DNA of 64,000 nucleotides. Origin: Loripinus fragilis (taxonomy: Eukaryota; Mollusca; Bivalvia; Lucinida; Lucinidae). The notes below the pieces were generated by a model. That model searched no databases and was not told the DNA's origin. It worked only from the letters and a program-made list of their open reading frames with translations. Made by a program: the position numbers and the translations under genes. Positions 1 through 15,100 of the stretch are shown in pieces (the stretch's first letter is position 1; every line of letters starts with the position of its first letter). The stretch lies in contig OZ026518.1 in assembly GCA_964019695.1 (NCBI GenBank), positions 84,005,950 to 84,069,949 on the forward strand, in the 5' to 3' direction.

Positions 1-137
1 TCGCCACGTTTAGTTCGGACAAGTTGTCATACATTGCCAAGCCTTCTGAGAGCATTGGTAACAACTTTGATATCACATTCAAGATGAAAACGAAACAAGA
101 CGAAGCTCTCCTCATGTACGCAGGACACTCAGACCAG
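1..137 (+). CDS. LAMA1/2: Laminin alpha exon (partial at window edge), start of LG3
   Basis: Read from base 3, it gives 45 residues ending ALLMYAGHSDQ and then the donor GTAATA at 138. ITFKMKT..ALLMYAG is the typical LG beta-strand pattern with the strand ending LLMYAG. The exon ends in phase 0 and continues at 869. Its 5' acceptor lies outside the window. Confidence 0.9.
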
Positions 138-3100
138 GTAATATATAGTAGTCTAAATCTCTGTAGATTAAAGGACTATTTCTGGACTCTGTACTGGTAG
201 TTTAGAAGACTGTATAAAGGCTCCAGGACACAGGGTTATAAAACTTTTTTCATGCTCAACTCAATGGAGTCTGAAATTTCAACTGCTCTTAAAAACTAAA
301 ATGCTAAAAAATAAAGACTTTTGTTTTCAAATTCTCAAATATTGTATATAACATGCTAATATATTTATGAGAATGATAAATTTCATGCTCAGTTGAGTTG
401 AGCATGAAAATGTTTTATAACCTTGGGGCCTGTAGTTTGAAACACTCTATATTCTGTATGTTTTTTGTCAATCTTTTGTATACTAGAAACCCTAAATGGG
501 TGGATTAGCAAGCGTTGCATTTCATTAGGATCTGCACTGTTTGCTAAGTTAAAAAACACACATTAGGGTCTGAAGTGCATCTAGATTTGAAAATTCTATC
601 CTTTGAACCATCGATATGTACAATGAAATATCCCAGGGGAGAGAACTGCACATGGGTGAAAGTCTTTAAGATTCAAGATTTTTATGCTGACTTTCCAAAG
701 AAAGACACAAAATGCTGCAAAAGCTTCTCTGATTTATCATCATTACATACAATTGCCTGTTTAAAATTGAATTTGTTAACAGTTTGTAGGTATATTGCAA
801 GTTTATTTAAATTTGTATTTCAAAGGTTAAGGTTCGAACTTTCTCCCATGAACGTTTGTATATTTCAGGATGCAGGATTTTCTGTGTCTGTTGTCAATGG
901 TATGATCTCAGTGATAAGTGACCCAGGGGGAGAGAACTTGAAACTGACAACTCGTGTAAATACATACAATGATGGAAGATGGCACTATATCTCTATCATG
1001 AAGATGGGAAAGAAGTAAGTACCTAGTTGTTTTATTTTTTGGGGGCCAGTACTCAAAATTTCGGTATGCATAAATGCCTCTAATAATTAAACGCCCTTAC
1101 AGATGTATCATTAGATGTCTAAAAGTAAGTATGATCAGGAAATACCACAATCACACACTGCAGACCAACCCACGGCACCGTGAGGAATAGGCACACAACA
1201 TTTACAGTAACAATACATCTGTAAGACAATAAAAGCAAAGCAACCAGCTTTCTCTCTCTCTTCATGATGATTGCCAAACTAGAATGGACACAGAGTAATG
1301 CATAACAAAACCAAGACAAACACATAGCTCCCACAAACAATGGGAAGTACATTAAACATTAGATCAACAACAACAGAACCACCACCTAAGAATGGACAGC
1401 AGCCTTAGCCACCAGGGGGCTTAAATGCATTTTACTGGCACCAAATCTTTGCCCATAGATTCTGTTGTTATTAAAACACAAAATTGTTTAGCTCACATGG
1501 AGGCTTCCTAACTAATGCAGTGTATCATCACAGAGAAACAATAAAATCAAATTAACACACTATGATGATACAAAGAAAAGGGCTCCCGACTCACAGATAG
1601 TCAGAGCTAAAGAAAACCAAGTTGAGCTACGGTTGGCCCAGCCAAAGACTAGCATCAGGCACCAAAGTTTTGGCTGAACATTCACCCATGCTGATATACC
1701 CAACCAAGCTATAGCTAGATGTCTGAATTTTGGTCTGAGCCTTCATCTATATCCAAACTGTGTGTATGCAAGGCAAGTGTGGGTATTTGCCCAGACTTGC
1801 CAGAGTCTTCACTGCTCACTGATGCAACAGTTACCAAAATCTTGTGTACTTGCCCATTTAGTCTTATAGGTGCAATGGGGAAGTGAGAAATGATTTGGTT
1901 TGACAAAAAAAAATTAAGTGAGCAAGACACCAAGAAATATTCATAATAGTTATGAATTTAAAGCAAAGTGCAGTGGCTCAGTTGGAAGAGTGCAAGATTG
2001 GGGATCGAAGGGTTGCTAGTTCCAGTCTCACCACAGGTGGAGTCACTGTGTTGTGTCCTTGAGCAAAACACTTTATACCCAGGAAGACCTGTCCCTACAT
2101 GAAAAATTGTTGACTGTGATGTATAGATTCAACACAAACAAACAAATAATGAAGTTAAAGACTTTGGCCGAAAGTTAAACCTGTAGACACACTTGTAGGT
2201 CTTCTTTGTAAAAATTTTGACAGAAGGCAGAAAGTAAATATTCTGATCCTTCATGCACATGTTCTCTAGGTGAACTGGGCTTCCATTGGCCTCATTGTAT
2301 AAGGGCCCTTTTCCTGTCTTTCATGAAAATTCAAACTCATAATCATCAAAATTCCTTACAGTTTGGCTACTATTAATAACTCAAAAATCAATTAAACTCA
2401 CTGTATAATAACAATTAATTTATTTTATGAAGGAACTTAACCTGGGCTGAAGATTGTGGTATAGAAATAGAAAAGATACATTTAGCAGCCGTATTAAAAC
2501 CTGAATCAGTTGTAACGCGGTATTTTCATCGGTGAGACATTTCCTGGTCTCTGTTGCATGAAACCACCCACCCCACTGAATATCATTTATTTTCTAATTT
2601 TTTCTAATAAAACCTGATAACAGCGCCTGGGACCTTTAACCTGGTTTGTTGAATTTTTCATGTTTTTTGTCATCTACTCATTTATATTAAAATCAACTTT
2701 TCAGAAAATCATTCTCAGAAAATTCTTTCAGAAGATTATTCCTGAATTCAGGATTTTGAGGTTGACTTTCCAAAGAAAGTCAGCCTCAAAATGCTGAATT
2801 AGGCAGAATATAATAGCTTTTCTGATTTAACTATTTTGTTTTGTTTGATTCTTTACGTCCCAGTCAACAATTTTTCAGTTATGTAGGGATGCATCTTCCT
2901 GGGTTGAACCAGTACTAAGCAAGGATAAATGTGCCTTGCTCAAGGACACAACACAGTGACGCTGGTGAGGCTCGAACCCCCAGCCTCTCAGTCTCGAGTC
3001 AAGCACTCTGCCACTGAGCCACTTTGCTCCTGACTAGAGCCTGCTTAAAGACAATGCACTATTTAAAATATTTAGTAGGCACACAGCAAACATTAGAATT

Positions 3101-6100
3101 TCAATTTCTTACATTCAGGAGTTTGTAAATTTTGAAATTTCACCCATAATAGCATCCTAGACCCTAGCATTCAAAATATTTCCTATTTTGAATGGGGTGG
3201 GTGGTGGAAATGAGAAGATCCTTGACCCTTTTTTAGATATTCATGAGAAATTGTGTCTGCTTTATCATCCTCCGATGTACTTTGGTAGCCTATATTGCTA
3301 ACAATATGGACCCAGATCATACTGCTCTTTTAGGAGCAGTTTGACCAGGGTTCATTGTGTTTGCTTCCATGACCAAAAGTGATCTGGAGTACATTTGAAT
3401 ATATGCAGCAGACATTTTAAGCAGACAACATTTTTGGACGAACAAAACTGGCTGGATAAGGGAGAGAAAGAGCTAAATGCATTAAGGGGCTAATTTGGCC
3501 CCCTCTGAGCCGAAAACTGAAAGTTGCTTTTCACCAATTTCTTCTGATTGGTTAATAGAAGAATAACCCAAGTGTAAAATTCTGACATTTATTTAACTTT
3601 TACCGTTGCTATGGTAACAAAAAATGGCCGACAAAATAGGCTTAAAATAGAGAAATTGCCATTTTGGACCAAATTTAAGGATTTGGGAGACCATTTTTTA
3701 AGAACTAGATATCAGCACAGCTAAATACCAAAAAACCTTTTAATATGTTGTGTGCCATGATATTTCTCATCATCTATTAAAATATCATTTTGGTATTTGC
3801 TTGTGCTCTATGTTAATTTCTCCGTCAAAAGTCTCAAATTTGCTCCAAAATGGTCGATTTCCTAATTTCAGCCTATTTTGGCGACCATTTTGCTACCATG
3901 GCAATGTTAAAAGTAGAATTAATGCCAGACTTTTACACTAATAACTTAAGAAGAAGAAATTGGAGAAAAACAATTTTTATTTTTTAGTCTCATAGGGGGG
4001 GCCAAAATAGCATTGTAGCTCTTTGCTACCTAAAAATACTATTTGCTGCCAAATCTAGAAGTAGCAGACATTTTAGGACAAAATTATAGGCAGGATATAA
4101 CGATCAAGTTTAAAATAAGATTTTGATACAATGCATTTAGGAGGGGTGGGTGGTCATATAGAGACCTCCTTCGGTTGTGGGTCATATAGTTCAATGTATC
4201 GCCAGTTTAAAATTTCTGTAGATTTTGTAGAGATAGCTGTAGGTTGGTGGTGGTGGTGGTGGTGGTAAGCTGATTGGCCAAGCCCTTAAGATATTGGCAC
4301 TTATCACATATGCTTTAACCATAGGTGAAAGTTTTCAGAATTAATCCTGAATTCAGGATTTTGAGGCCGACTTTCCATAGAAAGTCGGCCTCAAAATTCT
4401 GAATTAGGAAGATTATAGTAGCTTCTCAGGTTAATTTTTAGATTATCTAAACACACTAAACCATTTAAACATGAAATTATTTATTTTTGTAGGCATCTAC
4501 CAGGTATAAAATTTTGAAGTTCTAAAGTTCAGGGTTTGGGAAATTTTGAACTTTCACCCATGATAAACCCTTTTAGGACCAATGGAATTTTCCATGAAGT
4601 TTCATACAATTACGTCAGGATGGTCCATTGTGTATATTGAGAGGTCACAGGTTATAATTTTAAAAAAAATAATGCATTTCTTTCTCTGAAGATCTACTTT
4701 ATTTTGTCTTAGCAAACAGTGCAGACCCTGATGAAATGCCGCATCATGTGGCATTTCATCAGGGTATTCACTGTTTGTCAAAGTACCTGTTTAGGGGGTT
4801 CTGGTCCACAAAGGGTTAAAGACACTTTCAACTCTTTGCATGCTGGATATTTTTTTTCAAATTTTCATCTGCTGATCTTTTCTTCAAAATAAATGTTTAA
4901 AAAGAAAGATTTCAGAAATACCATCAGAGTGTCGGATCAGGCCAGACTTTTTGTCAGGCGTGATGTGGATCCAAACTGTTTGCAAAGGTTATCAGCAGAC
5001 AACACCAGCAAGCAAAGAGTTAATTTCTGTATTTTTGTCTAGGGAAGCATGGGTGGAAGTTTTCATGATTTTTGGGCTGATTTTCCAGCGGCAAATTTTT
5101 CTGTCTGCTGCTGATCTTTGCAAACAGTTTGGACCCAGATCAGGCCTGACAAAATGTCAGACTGATCTGGATCCAAACTGTTTGACACTCTGATAATATT
5201 TTGAAAAAAGTCAGCAGATGACAAAAAAAAATCATGAAAAATTACCCAACATGCAAAGACTTAAGCTCAAATATTTGGGTTCTTATTGTATCAGTCAACA
5301 CATATGGTAAATACTCTAAAGTTTCGAACACTAGTTGCCTGCCAAAAAGGTCTAGACAAAACAAGGCAGACCTAGATCAGATGGCTTCTTCAGAAGCAGT
5401 CTGATCTGGGTTTGCCCTGTTTGCTATTCTGACAAGCATTTTGTGAATTCCAGACCTGAAAACTAACATTTTATTCAAGAAAAGAATGAGAAAAGTGTTC
5501 GTAATTTTAGAACATTTACTGTATGCAAAAATCTGTAAGTACGAAAAGGTATATGTCAAATGCAGTAGCGGATATAATTAACCCTTGTCATGCTGACTAG
5601 TTTTATGTACTACACTCCTTCTCAATTTTTATCAAAATACATGTAACTTGCAGGATATTTATTAACCCTTAAAGCCCCTGCAAAAAAATGACTTGAAAGT
5701 GTTGTCTGCTTAAGTCATCTGCTGCACATATTTGCTAACATTATTTGACTAAGGCCCAAAAAAAAGGTTAATTGTTTATCGTTTCTCAGGCCCTCCCTCA
5801 TCTGTTTCAAAATGCCCCTCATCTGTCTTTTTTCAGACTTGAATATAAAGGGGTACGTGCATTAAGAGGCTATTTTGGCCCCCCTATGAGGCCAAAAAAT
5901 GAAATTTGCTTTTCACCAAATTCTTCATATTGGTTTATTAGGACAATGACCCAAGTGTATATGTCTGACTTTAACTGTTGCTATGGTAACAAAAAGGGCC
6001 ACCAAAACAGGCTGAAAATAGGAAATTGACCATTTGGGAGCAAATTTGAGACGTTTGACAGAGCAATTAACATAGAGCACAAGCAAATACCAAAAAGATA

Positions 6101-9100
6101 TTTTAACAGATGATTAGAATTAACATGGCACACAACATATTAAAAGGATTTTTTGGTATTTAGCTGTGCTGATATCTAATTTTTGAAAATTCGGTCTCTA
6201 AAAGCCTTAAATATGGTCAAAAATGACAATTTCTCTATTTTATGCCGATTTTGTCGGCCATTTTTGTTACCATAGCAACAGTAAAATTTAAATAAAATGC
6301 CGAAAATTTACACTTCAGCAATTCTTCTAATAAACGAATCAAAAGAAATTTGTGAAAAGCAAATTTCAGTTTTTTGCTCCAAAGGGGGCCATTTTAGCCC
6401 CTTAATGCACGTACCCCTTTTCAAAAAAGTGGCCTGAGAAACACTTGTTTATTTCTTTAGCCTAATGTAAGTATAGAGGCACGCAGTACTGGGCCAAATA
6501 TGCCTGGCTGAGGAGCAGTCTGATCTGGGACTACACTGTACAATAGGCTTCTTAAACATTTGAGTAGTCATTTTTTGTTGTGATTGGCATTTTAAAGGTT
6601 ATAGAATATGTTGTTGGTTTGTTTGCAAAACCTTGTATGTGCACTTTTTTACCAAACCCTGTTTTTAACATGACACCAATAACCACAGTTCAGAGTGTCA
6701 CAAAATCATGTATGCAATAGCCAATGAAAAGTTGTTGTTTTGTGAAGTTACAAAATCTGGTACCAAAATTAGTCAAAATTACCAGTTCTAAAACCTCGTA
6801 TATGTAAATCTGATAAGACAAAAATGCAGATAAGCTTTATCTGGTTAATACTATGATGGTTTCAAAGGGTGTCTATGAATACTTTATCGCGAATTCATCC
6901 TTAAATTTGTCATGCAAACTTGTTTATTGCCATCAATCTGATTATTTACATAATTGCTGCAGATACAAGAATTTGTAAACTCACCTTTTTGTGGATGTTG
7001 TATTATATGAGATTTTGTCCCTATAAATCGAAATGTCAGCACAGGTAATGTGGATACATAAAATGCAGCTTACACGTCTCAAAAGGAACAGAACTGCCTT
7101 TGGTTACCTTTTTATCTATTTAATTAAAACACAACTTGTCTTTATTGAGTTTCAAAAATTGGCAAAATGTCATATCTGCAATATCCGGTTACAAAATCTC
7201 ATATATTTTTTAAAAAGTATCACAATATGCTAGAAACATAAAACTCTGCCAATGTATTACTTGTACCCGTTAAATAAAATTAAAATACCGTAAAATGGGA
7301 AATTTTCGCGTCGTCCAATTTTCGCGGTATTTCGCGGTAAGTCGTGAACCGCGAAAATTAAAATCCGCGAAATATTTTCCAAGTTTGACCAATTGTTTAT
7401 TTGCCTTCATACAGAACAATAATTGTGTATTCATTTGTGTTCATAAAACACCTTTTTACATAGACTGACCAGCTTAATTTACAGGTCAAGCAACATGTTT
7501 ACTGTTCATTAAACATGAATAGATCAATCAAGGCCATGATCGTGAGCATTCAACCATTACACAATAGTCGGAAGGCTTGGACAAGCTGGGAAATATAATT
7601 GATTAATTACCCTTAAATACACCTGATCAATTATTTAGACTTGGACCAGTGATTGACAGTATGCGTTCACATATTTTGCAAAATATCTATAATTTACTTT
7701 CAAGCGTGCTCACATAATTATTAAAAAGTGATTGTTTTTGGAGAGAAAATACATGGCCATTGCATTGCCAGTTAAAGTCGACAATTAAAATGTACCACTA
7801 TTCTATGCACTATGTACAACTTAACCAACGAGAAGCCAGATGAAATACGGAAAGCACCTAGTTTCAAACATTGGAAATAAACAACTAAACACATACTTCA
7901 GACATTTCGCAGGGCATTTAGCTTGCAGTTTTAATTTTCGCGGGTACAACAGACCGCGAAAATTAAAAACCGCGAATATTTATCCTCATGTTTTTGAGGC
8001 AAAAACGCGAAAATTTGGCGACGCGAAAATATTCCATTTTACGGTATGCTTTCAGTCTGAATCTCACAAGAATATAACAAAAAGCAAACAATCAAGAAAG
8101 TTTTTTGTCTCTTGTAAAATTTACTAAAGTGCACGCATGAGGCTTTGTAAACGAACCAACAATGTGTTTTCAAGCAGAGTGAAAAAGTATGTGGATCTTG
8201 ACCAGCTTCGGCTGATCTGTATCTACCCTGTTTTTGATATACATGTTTAGCATGATAAGGGTTAAGGCCTTGGTGCGCTTGTTCTTGGTTTTCTTCAAAC
8301 AATGAAAAAATGAAATTTGAGTATTTAATTGAAACAGAACAAAAAGTTTCCTGAAGTCAAGCAATATCTGTAATTACTGTAAATAAATCAAATAGTTCCT
8401 GCAAACTAGTACACAATTTTTCAAGGATTAACATAAAAGAAAGTCAGTTAGTGCTAGCAAACCAGACAAAACAATCAGTACCTGAGATTTTTACCAATGA
8501 AAGTAGTACCGAAGAGCCTACCTACCAGAGATGTACTTCGACCAGAAGGCTGATAACAACAGCAACAACAACAACAACCTTGAAAGTGCTATATAATTAG
8601 CCGACACCTTTGAAATATACTATGTATTTAAAAAAAATGTTCCATTTTCCATAATATTTTCAAAAGTATTCAAAACTTTACTTAAATCTTTCAGGAATTT
8701 TTTCAATGTTGTCTAAAAATAGCCTATGGAGTAAAGGGTCAACCAAATAAGTCCACTATGCACACAACTTTTTCAAATTTGATTAACATAAAAGAGAGAC
8801 AGTGCTAGCAAACCAGACAAAACAACTGAAAGTGTTATATGTTTAACCCTTTACTCCAAAGGCTATTTTTAGATCATGACATCATTTTCCATTTTTAGAC
8901 AACAATGAAAAAATTCAAGAAAAATTTAAGTTTAAGTTTTGAATACTTTTGAAAATAATAGGGAAAATGGAGCATTTGCTCCAAAAAAGCAAACACTATT
9001 TTCCATAAAATTTTCAAATACATGATATTTCAAAGGCGTCAAAAGGCGTTATTATTGAGTAAAGGGTTAAGGCATAATAACATCATATGACCCCTTTAAA

Positions 9101-12100
9101 ATATACTATGTATTTGAAAATATTATGGAAAATGGAGCATTTGCTCCTGCTTCATTTTCCATAAATATTTTCGAAATTTTTCAAAACTTTGCTTAAATTT
9201 TTCTTGAAATTTTTTCAATGTTGTCTAAAAATAGAAAATGTCATGATCTAAAAATAGCCTATGGAGTAAAGGGTTAACCAAAAAGTCCACTGCGAACACA
9301 TCTTTTTCACTTTTGAAATCTGTGTAGATCTAGATCAGCTGGATCTAATTTATTTGCAGAATAAAATTATAAGCCTGTATTTGTCAAGCTGAGTAGTGGT
9401 AAACAGTGTGGATCCTGATCAGCTGGCTTCTTGGAAGCCAGCTGATCTGAAATACACTGTTTTCAAAACAGGATTGAGAGAAGTAATGGTTATTATTATT
9501 ATTCTCAATGTTTGTTTTTTGTCTCCAAACAAAATATGGCCACTTTCAGTCAACCACAAAAATGTAGCTTTTAACATGGTAAAGATTGAAAGGTTCTTGT
9601 GTTTCTATAAATAGGTTGATGATGAATATAGATGACTATGAAATGATCCAGGGGAGTGGTGAAGGAACCAAGAACAGCCTGGAGACAAACACACCATTGT
9701 TTTTTGGCTACGCTGATATGCCTCCTCCTGCCAACCTTGTCGGCTCGTCAGAACCGCTGGATGGGTGTATTGGAGATGTGACTGTCAATGGAGAGTAAGT
9801 ATGCTTATAAAACCTCTTACCGAGGTCCAGATATTGATAAGCAAATTTTTTGAGCGTTAAGTCGTTACTATCTTCTTACCTATCAGTTAAAACATGTGTT
9901 TTGGATGCTCAAAAGAACCGTCTAATTGAGACGGTTCTTTTGAGTAACCACAACATATGTTTTGGTTGAAATAAGAAAAATAATTTTCATAAGATATGAA
10001 TTCTTATCTGGTGGTCTGTCTATAACTCGTATCTCTATTGTTTTCTGTAAAATCTTTGTTAAGGCTCAAATTGGAGCATTTCAATCTGCATTAATTTGAA
10101 TACAATGAACTGTCATCACGACATGACTGAAAAATTGTTTACTGGGACGTGAAGCATCAAAATGAAATGAGGCAATTTTCTTGCTCAAAATAACAGACAA
10201 GTGTTGGCATTTTAAAAGTTATGACCAGAACAAATTTCATGCTCATGTTGCAGGGTCTAGATACATAAGACACTTCTTATGCCTTACAATAGAAGCTCTG
10301 TGACACCCATGACAGTTGAACATGGAAAAAGCTTAATATCCTAAGTGCCAGGATCTACACTACAGTGATGATGAATCACTTTTAATAATAATGAAATTAT
10401 CGTGAAATTGGAAATTGACATACAGTAAAACCTGTGTAAAACCTCCACTCCAAAACAGACAAAATAAAGACAACTGGTAGCTTAATGAAGTTCGAAAGTA
10501 TTGCAGAATGCATTCTTCAATACTTTTGACCTGCATTAGGCGATAATTGGTCTTGAAAACCAATTTTCTGTCTTTTTGAGAGTGGCCGTTATACACAGGT
10601 TTTACTGTAGTGTTAGTAACCTATAAAGTACTCAGTGTGTGCTTATAATACTAGTATGCGACTTTATGAGGTTGAATATTGTAATGAATGATTTTGTGAT
10701 TTTCACAGGTTCTTGAATTTTGCCACCCTACCTGACAGTAAGAGACCAGGAATATCTCTGTCTGGCTGTCCTATACCAGACCCTGTGGGACCCTATGAAA
10801 GGGAGGAGGTGCCTACACTACCACCTTGGGCCTTTACAACAGAATCCACCACAGGTACCGGTAACTCACTATCAGAGTCTATTGTCCAGGTTTAGAACTT
10901 GATGATTTCAATTGGATTTTACTCTAGGTTCAATACAAATTTTGGGGATAGCATCTCCTTTTGTTGTATGAAACTAAGTTTATGTAATTATCAGTTAATG
11001 TCAGGAGAAATACTTTTGTCCAGTTCTTTTGCAATGGTAACTAAGTGAATACTGAAAAGATCGTTGCAAGATACAGTTTTTTGGTAGATTGATTTGTTTT
11101 TTAACAAAGATTGAATTCAAATTCAGTTGTTGGTAGAGTTTTACTTCTTAAACAATTGCTACAAACTACAGTAGGGAGGGCAGTGGCTCAGTGGTAGAGT
11201 GCTTGACTCGAGACCGAGGGGCCGCAGGTTCGAGCCTCACCGGTGTCACTGCGTTGTGGTCCTTGAGCAAGACACATTTATCCTAGCTTAGTACTGGTTC
11301 AACCCAGGAAGACCCGTCCCTGTTTAACTGAAAGATTGTTGATGGGACGTAAAGAATCAAAACAAACAAACAAACAAACAAACAAACTACAGTTATGGAA
11401 GATTTATGCATTTTAAAAGATTGCTACAAGGTACTGTTGGTGTTAGATTTGTAAAATTCTAAAAGTTTTCTTCAAAAGTGCAGTTGATGTTAGATTTGTG
11501 TACATTGTAAAATATTGCTAAAAAGTAGATCTACTGTTGATGTAAGATTTCAAAGAGTTTTTTAAAAAGTGTGACAAAGTACAGTAACTGTTGGTGTTGG
11601 ATTTCTATACATTTTAGGTGTTAGATTTTTGTGCATTTAAAAATGCTACAAAGTACAGTTGGTGTTTTATTTGTGTGCTTTTAAAAAAGCTACGAAGTAA
11701 AGATGGTATTAGAACTTTGTGTGTTTTAAAAATGCTACAAAGTACAGTTGGTGTTAGATTTTCATACATGATTTTCATACTTTTTAATAGATTCATGCAA
11801 AGTACAGTTATTTATAGATACAGAATAGTTCCTTTTTAATGCTATGTTTGAGATCTGTACGAATGGACAGTGATTTTAGTAATTTCGGTAGAAAGGTACA
11901 ATTTTACAACAGAATGATAGGAACATGACCATTTTATGGTCATTTTCTAGTAATTCCTTTGTAAAATTCCATGTTAAAAAATGGGAGCCACAACATGACC
12001 GTGGTATATCAAAATCAATGTTATAATGAGGTATGTTATAAAGGAACTGCACTGTATATACTTATGAAGGTAAATGTGTTACAAAAGTTGATATTTTCTT

Positions 12101-15100
12101 GTTTTCAGCTGCTTCAACACTGCCGCCAGGTAAATGTGCTCTTGAAGTGGTTGACCCGGTGGTATTATCAGAGGAGGACATTGACGGGTATTACTTTGGT
12201 GCCTATCCTAACACAAGAATAGAATACAAAACTCTCACAAAGTTTGTTAGAATAAGGTAAGAAGTTTCATCAATATAATTGAGCCATGACATGTGATTTC
12301 TAACAATGTGGCAATTTGACAAGTGTAGACTCAGAGGAGCCTAGAAACTCCAAATGGTGTTCAGTCAGTAGCTTAACAGTCGTAGAATATTCAAGCGACT
12401 AGCAAAGGCTCTGATCAGACTGCGCATATGCGCAGGCTGGTCTGAGCCTTTGCTGGTCGCACATACCACATTGTTGGAAATCTCATGTCACGGCTCAATT
12501 ATTTGCTTGGCTAGTAACAATTTGCGGTTTACTGTTAACATTTGCAAACAGATAAGATCCAATTTAGCCCTCCAAAAAAATCAGGCCTGATGTAGATCCA
12601 CACTGTTTGACACTCAGATTCCTGCAAGAAACTTTTGATTTTGATTTTTAAAAAATGAGCAGACAAAAATAAAAGCAAGCAAAATTAGCCAACATGCAAG
12701 GAGTAAAATCTACCATTTTTTAGTCACTATGGCCATCTTGAATAACTGTCCTTTCTTTCCCAACAAATAATCAATTAAATATATCATATTGTAGATTAAA
12801 TCATTAATCTTTGAAGACTGAAAACCTCAACATGGGTACTTTTACAAACAGTGAAGACCCAGATGAAATGCCGCAGAAAGTGGCATTTCATCAGGATTTG
12901 CACCCTTTGCTAGGACAAAAACTATCTTCAGAGACAGAAATACAGTAAAACCTGTGTAAAACGACCACTCTCAAAAAGACCAAAAACTGTTTTTCAAGCC
13001 CAATTATCGCTTAATGCAGGTCAAAAGTATTGCAGGAGGGAGCATTCTGCAATACTTTCGACCTTCATTAAGCTACCAGTTGTCATTAAAACCTTTGTTT
13101 TTATGGGAGGTGAAAACCGACATTATTCAATGCATACATCTTTGTTTTTGTATGTTGGCAATTTCATTCTATTTTGTAAATTGTGTCATTATATCATGCA
13201 AATTGTCATTTAATAGTCGTTTCACTCGTAATCAGATTCCGATCATGTCGTTTCTCGGTTTGAAAAAGGCAGAACTAGGTTGTAAAATGTCAGAACTACA
13301 TTTGTATGTTGTAAAAAGGCAGAACTGGGTTGTCATAATACGAAAGTGAATATGCTTTAGTATTTTAACGCCAGAGGGCGCACCAATTTTACTGGGAATA
13401 AATAATTTCTCCCATGCAAGTAGAACTCGCTGCAAACGGTGTTAAGGATGATTTTTTACCAAGAAGTTCCCCCTACGTGTGATTTGATTCTTTACGTCCC
13501 ATCAACAATTTTTCAGTTATGTAGTGACGGGTCTTCCTGGGTTGAACCAGCACTAAGCTAGGATCAATGTGTCTTGCTCAAGGACACATCGCAGTGACGC
13601 CGATGAGGCTCGAACCTGCGGCCTCTCGGTCTCGAGTCCAGCACTCTACCACTGAGCCACTGCCCTCCCCTTACACGTATATATGAGAAAACTTCGTCCC
13701 GTCCCGCAAAGCTTGCGCACAACCAACAAATGTAGATCTATTACTGGGTCCGAGTTACAAGTGAAGGCAGAACATGCGCGGATACAGAGAGGGGATAGGG
13801 GGTTCCGGGAAAATCACAATTTCGATAGGTTTCTACAGAAATTAGCATTTGGACGCCCCCCACCCCCTGGAAAAAAGTTGGACCCCTCCCCCACCCCGTA
13901 TAATGTTGGACCCCCTCTGGAACCTTGGAAAATTTTTGTTTTCCAAAAAATAAATCGGACTCTGGGATCGGTCCCCTTTGTAAAAACTGTTAAATAAGTT
14001 GAAGGTGAGGACTAAAAAACAGCAAAAATAACAAAACAACGCTGTCCGAGCTTTTTACTGTCAGGTGGGCCTGGACCCTCTACCCCCCCCCCCCCCCACC
14101 CCCCCCCCCCCCTCCCATTTGGTGAAAATTCCTGGATCCGCACATGCAGATGCAGAAGACACATAATACCGCATTAAATGCGGCCATGTATTTGCCCTGT
14201 TTCTTACTTTGAACCATTTATCTTCAAATCGCCTCCCTTTAATATTACAACTGCATCTTATTTATTTTTCATGCTGTCATGATAGCTGATGTATTTATAA
14301 AGTATAAGATTTTATTTGCAGATTATAAATAAAAGAAATTTTAGTAAAATAGAGGTGATTTTTTCTTTTTCATCAAAAAGAATCACATCATAATATTTGT
14401 AAATTTCTAAGTATTTAATAGTTAAAATGTGCATTGAAAATCGAAATCTTTTAAATGTATCGTCAATTCCTAGTTCTGGTGAAACACCAACCACCCAGTC
14501 TGTCGGATGAGACTTTAAGCCGCTGCCCCGTCTTCTGAGACGCTTTAAAACCAGAACCACTGCCGGTTGAGCCCTCGGGAGTTCCTGGACATAGAACCAC
14601 CGTAAACACAAACCCACCCGGCCAGTACTGGTACAGCCAAGGAACACGGCAATTAAAAATTCCTAGTTCTCCCAGTCTGTCGGATGAGACTTCAAGCCAT
14701 TTGCCTCCTCTTCTGAGACGCTTTAAAACCAGAACCACTGCCGGTTGGGCCTCCAGGAGTTCCTGGACAAAGAACCACAAAAGCATAACCCCACACGGCC
14801 AGTACTGGTACAGCCAAAGAACACGGCCACAAACAATAATTCCTAGTTCTCCAGAACCACTTTCAGTTAAGCCTTTGGGGTTCCCCATCCTTAAATACAC
14901 ACACAAGTCATAAACCCTTCCAGCCTGATGCTGGTTACTACCCAGGGAAAGTCACTAAAAGTGGTATAGTGGAATAGTCACTCGCGCGCGTTGTACCCAG
15001 GACTCCTGAGTTCCATCCCAAGCTCTTCCAGTCTGTCTGCCACGGCCACAAACAATAATTCCTAGTTCTCCAGAACCACTTTCGGTTAAGCCTTTTGGGT

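Larger units (their letters stand above)
138..868. other. Laminin intron with two foldback elements
   Basis: It holds an inverted-repeat element at 234-422 (GGTTATAAAACTTTTTTCAT ends, GAGCATGAAAA) and a MITE at 651-850. No exon was found between them. Confidence 0.7.
1015..9614. other. Large laminin intron (8.6 kb), repeat-filled
   Basis: It contains the hydrophobic-frame repeat (1080-1440), two SINEs (1969-2150 and 2838-3031), MITEs at 2727-3147 and 4323-4562, two large foldbacks (3469-4023 and 5848-6420), GATCTGG-type hairpins (4570-5535), a CGCG-ended element (7286-8046) and an AT-rich palindrome cluster (8680-9280). Between 6450 and 7280 I see only unassigned AT-rich DNA. No further exon was found. 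Confidence 0.65.

Noticed and set aside
575..868. Upstream extension of the laminin exon at 869 (an open frame starting at 575)
   Set aside because: The region is a MITE (651-850) and the acceptor TATATTTCAG at 859-868 fits the exon start. The upstream residues have no LG similarity.
11174..11250. Possible tRNA gene (A and B boxes present)
   Set aside because: The head belongs to a dispersed repeat with the same 3' body in at least eight places, and no paired acceptor stem was found. It is a SINE.
14463..14906. 147-codon frame on the minus strand
   Set aside because: It runs through a tandem repeat whose units share the frame, with no family motif and no splice context.
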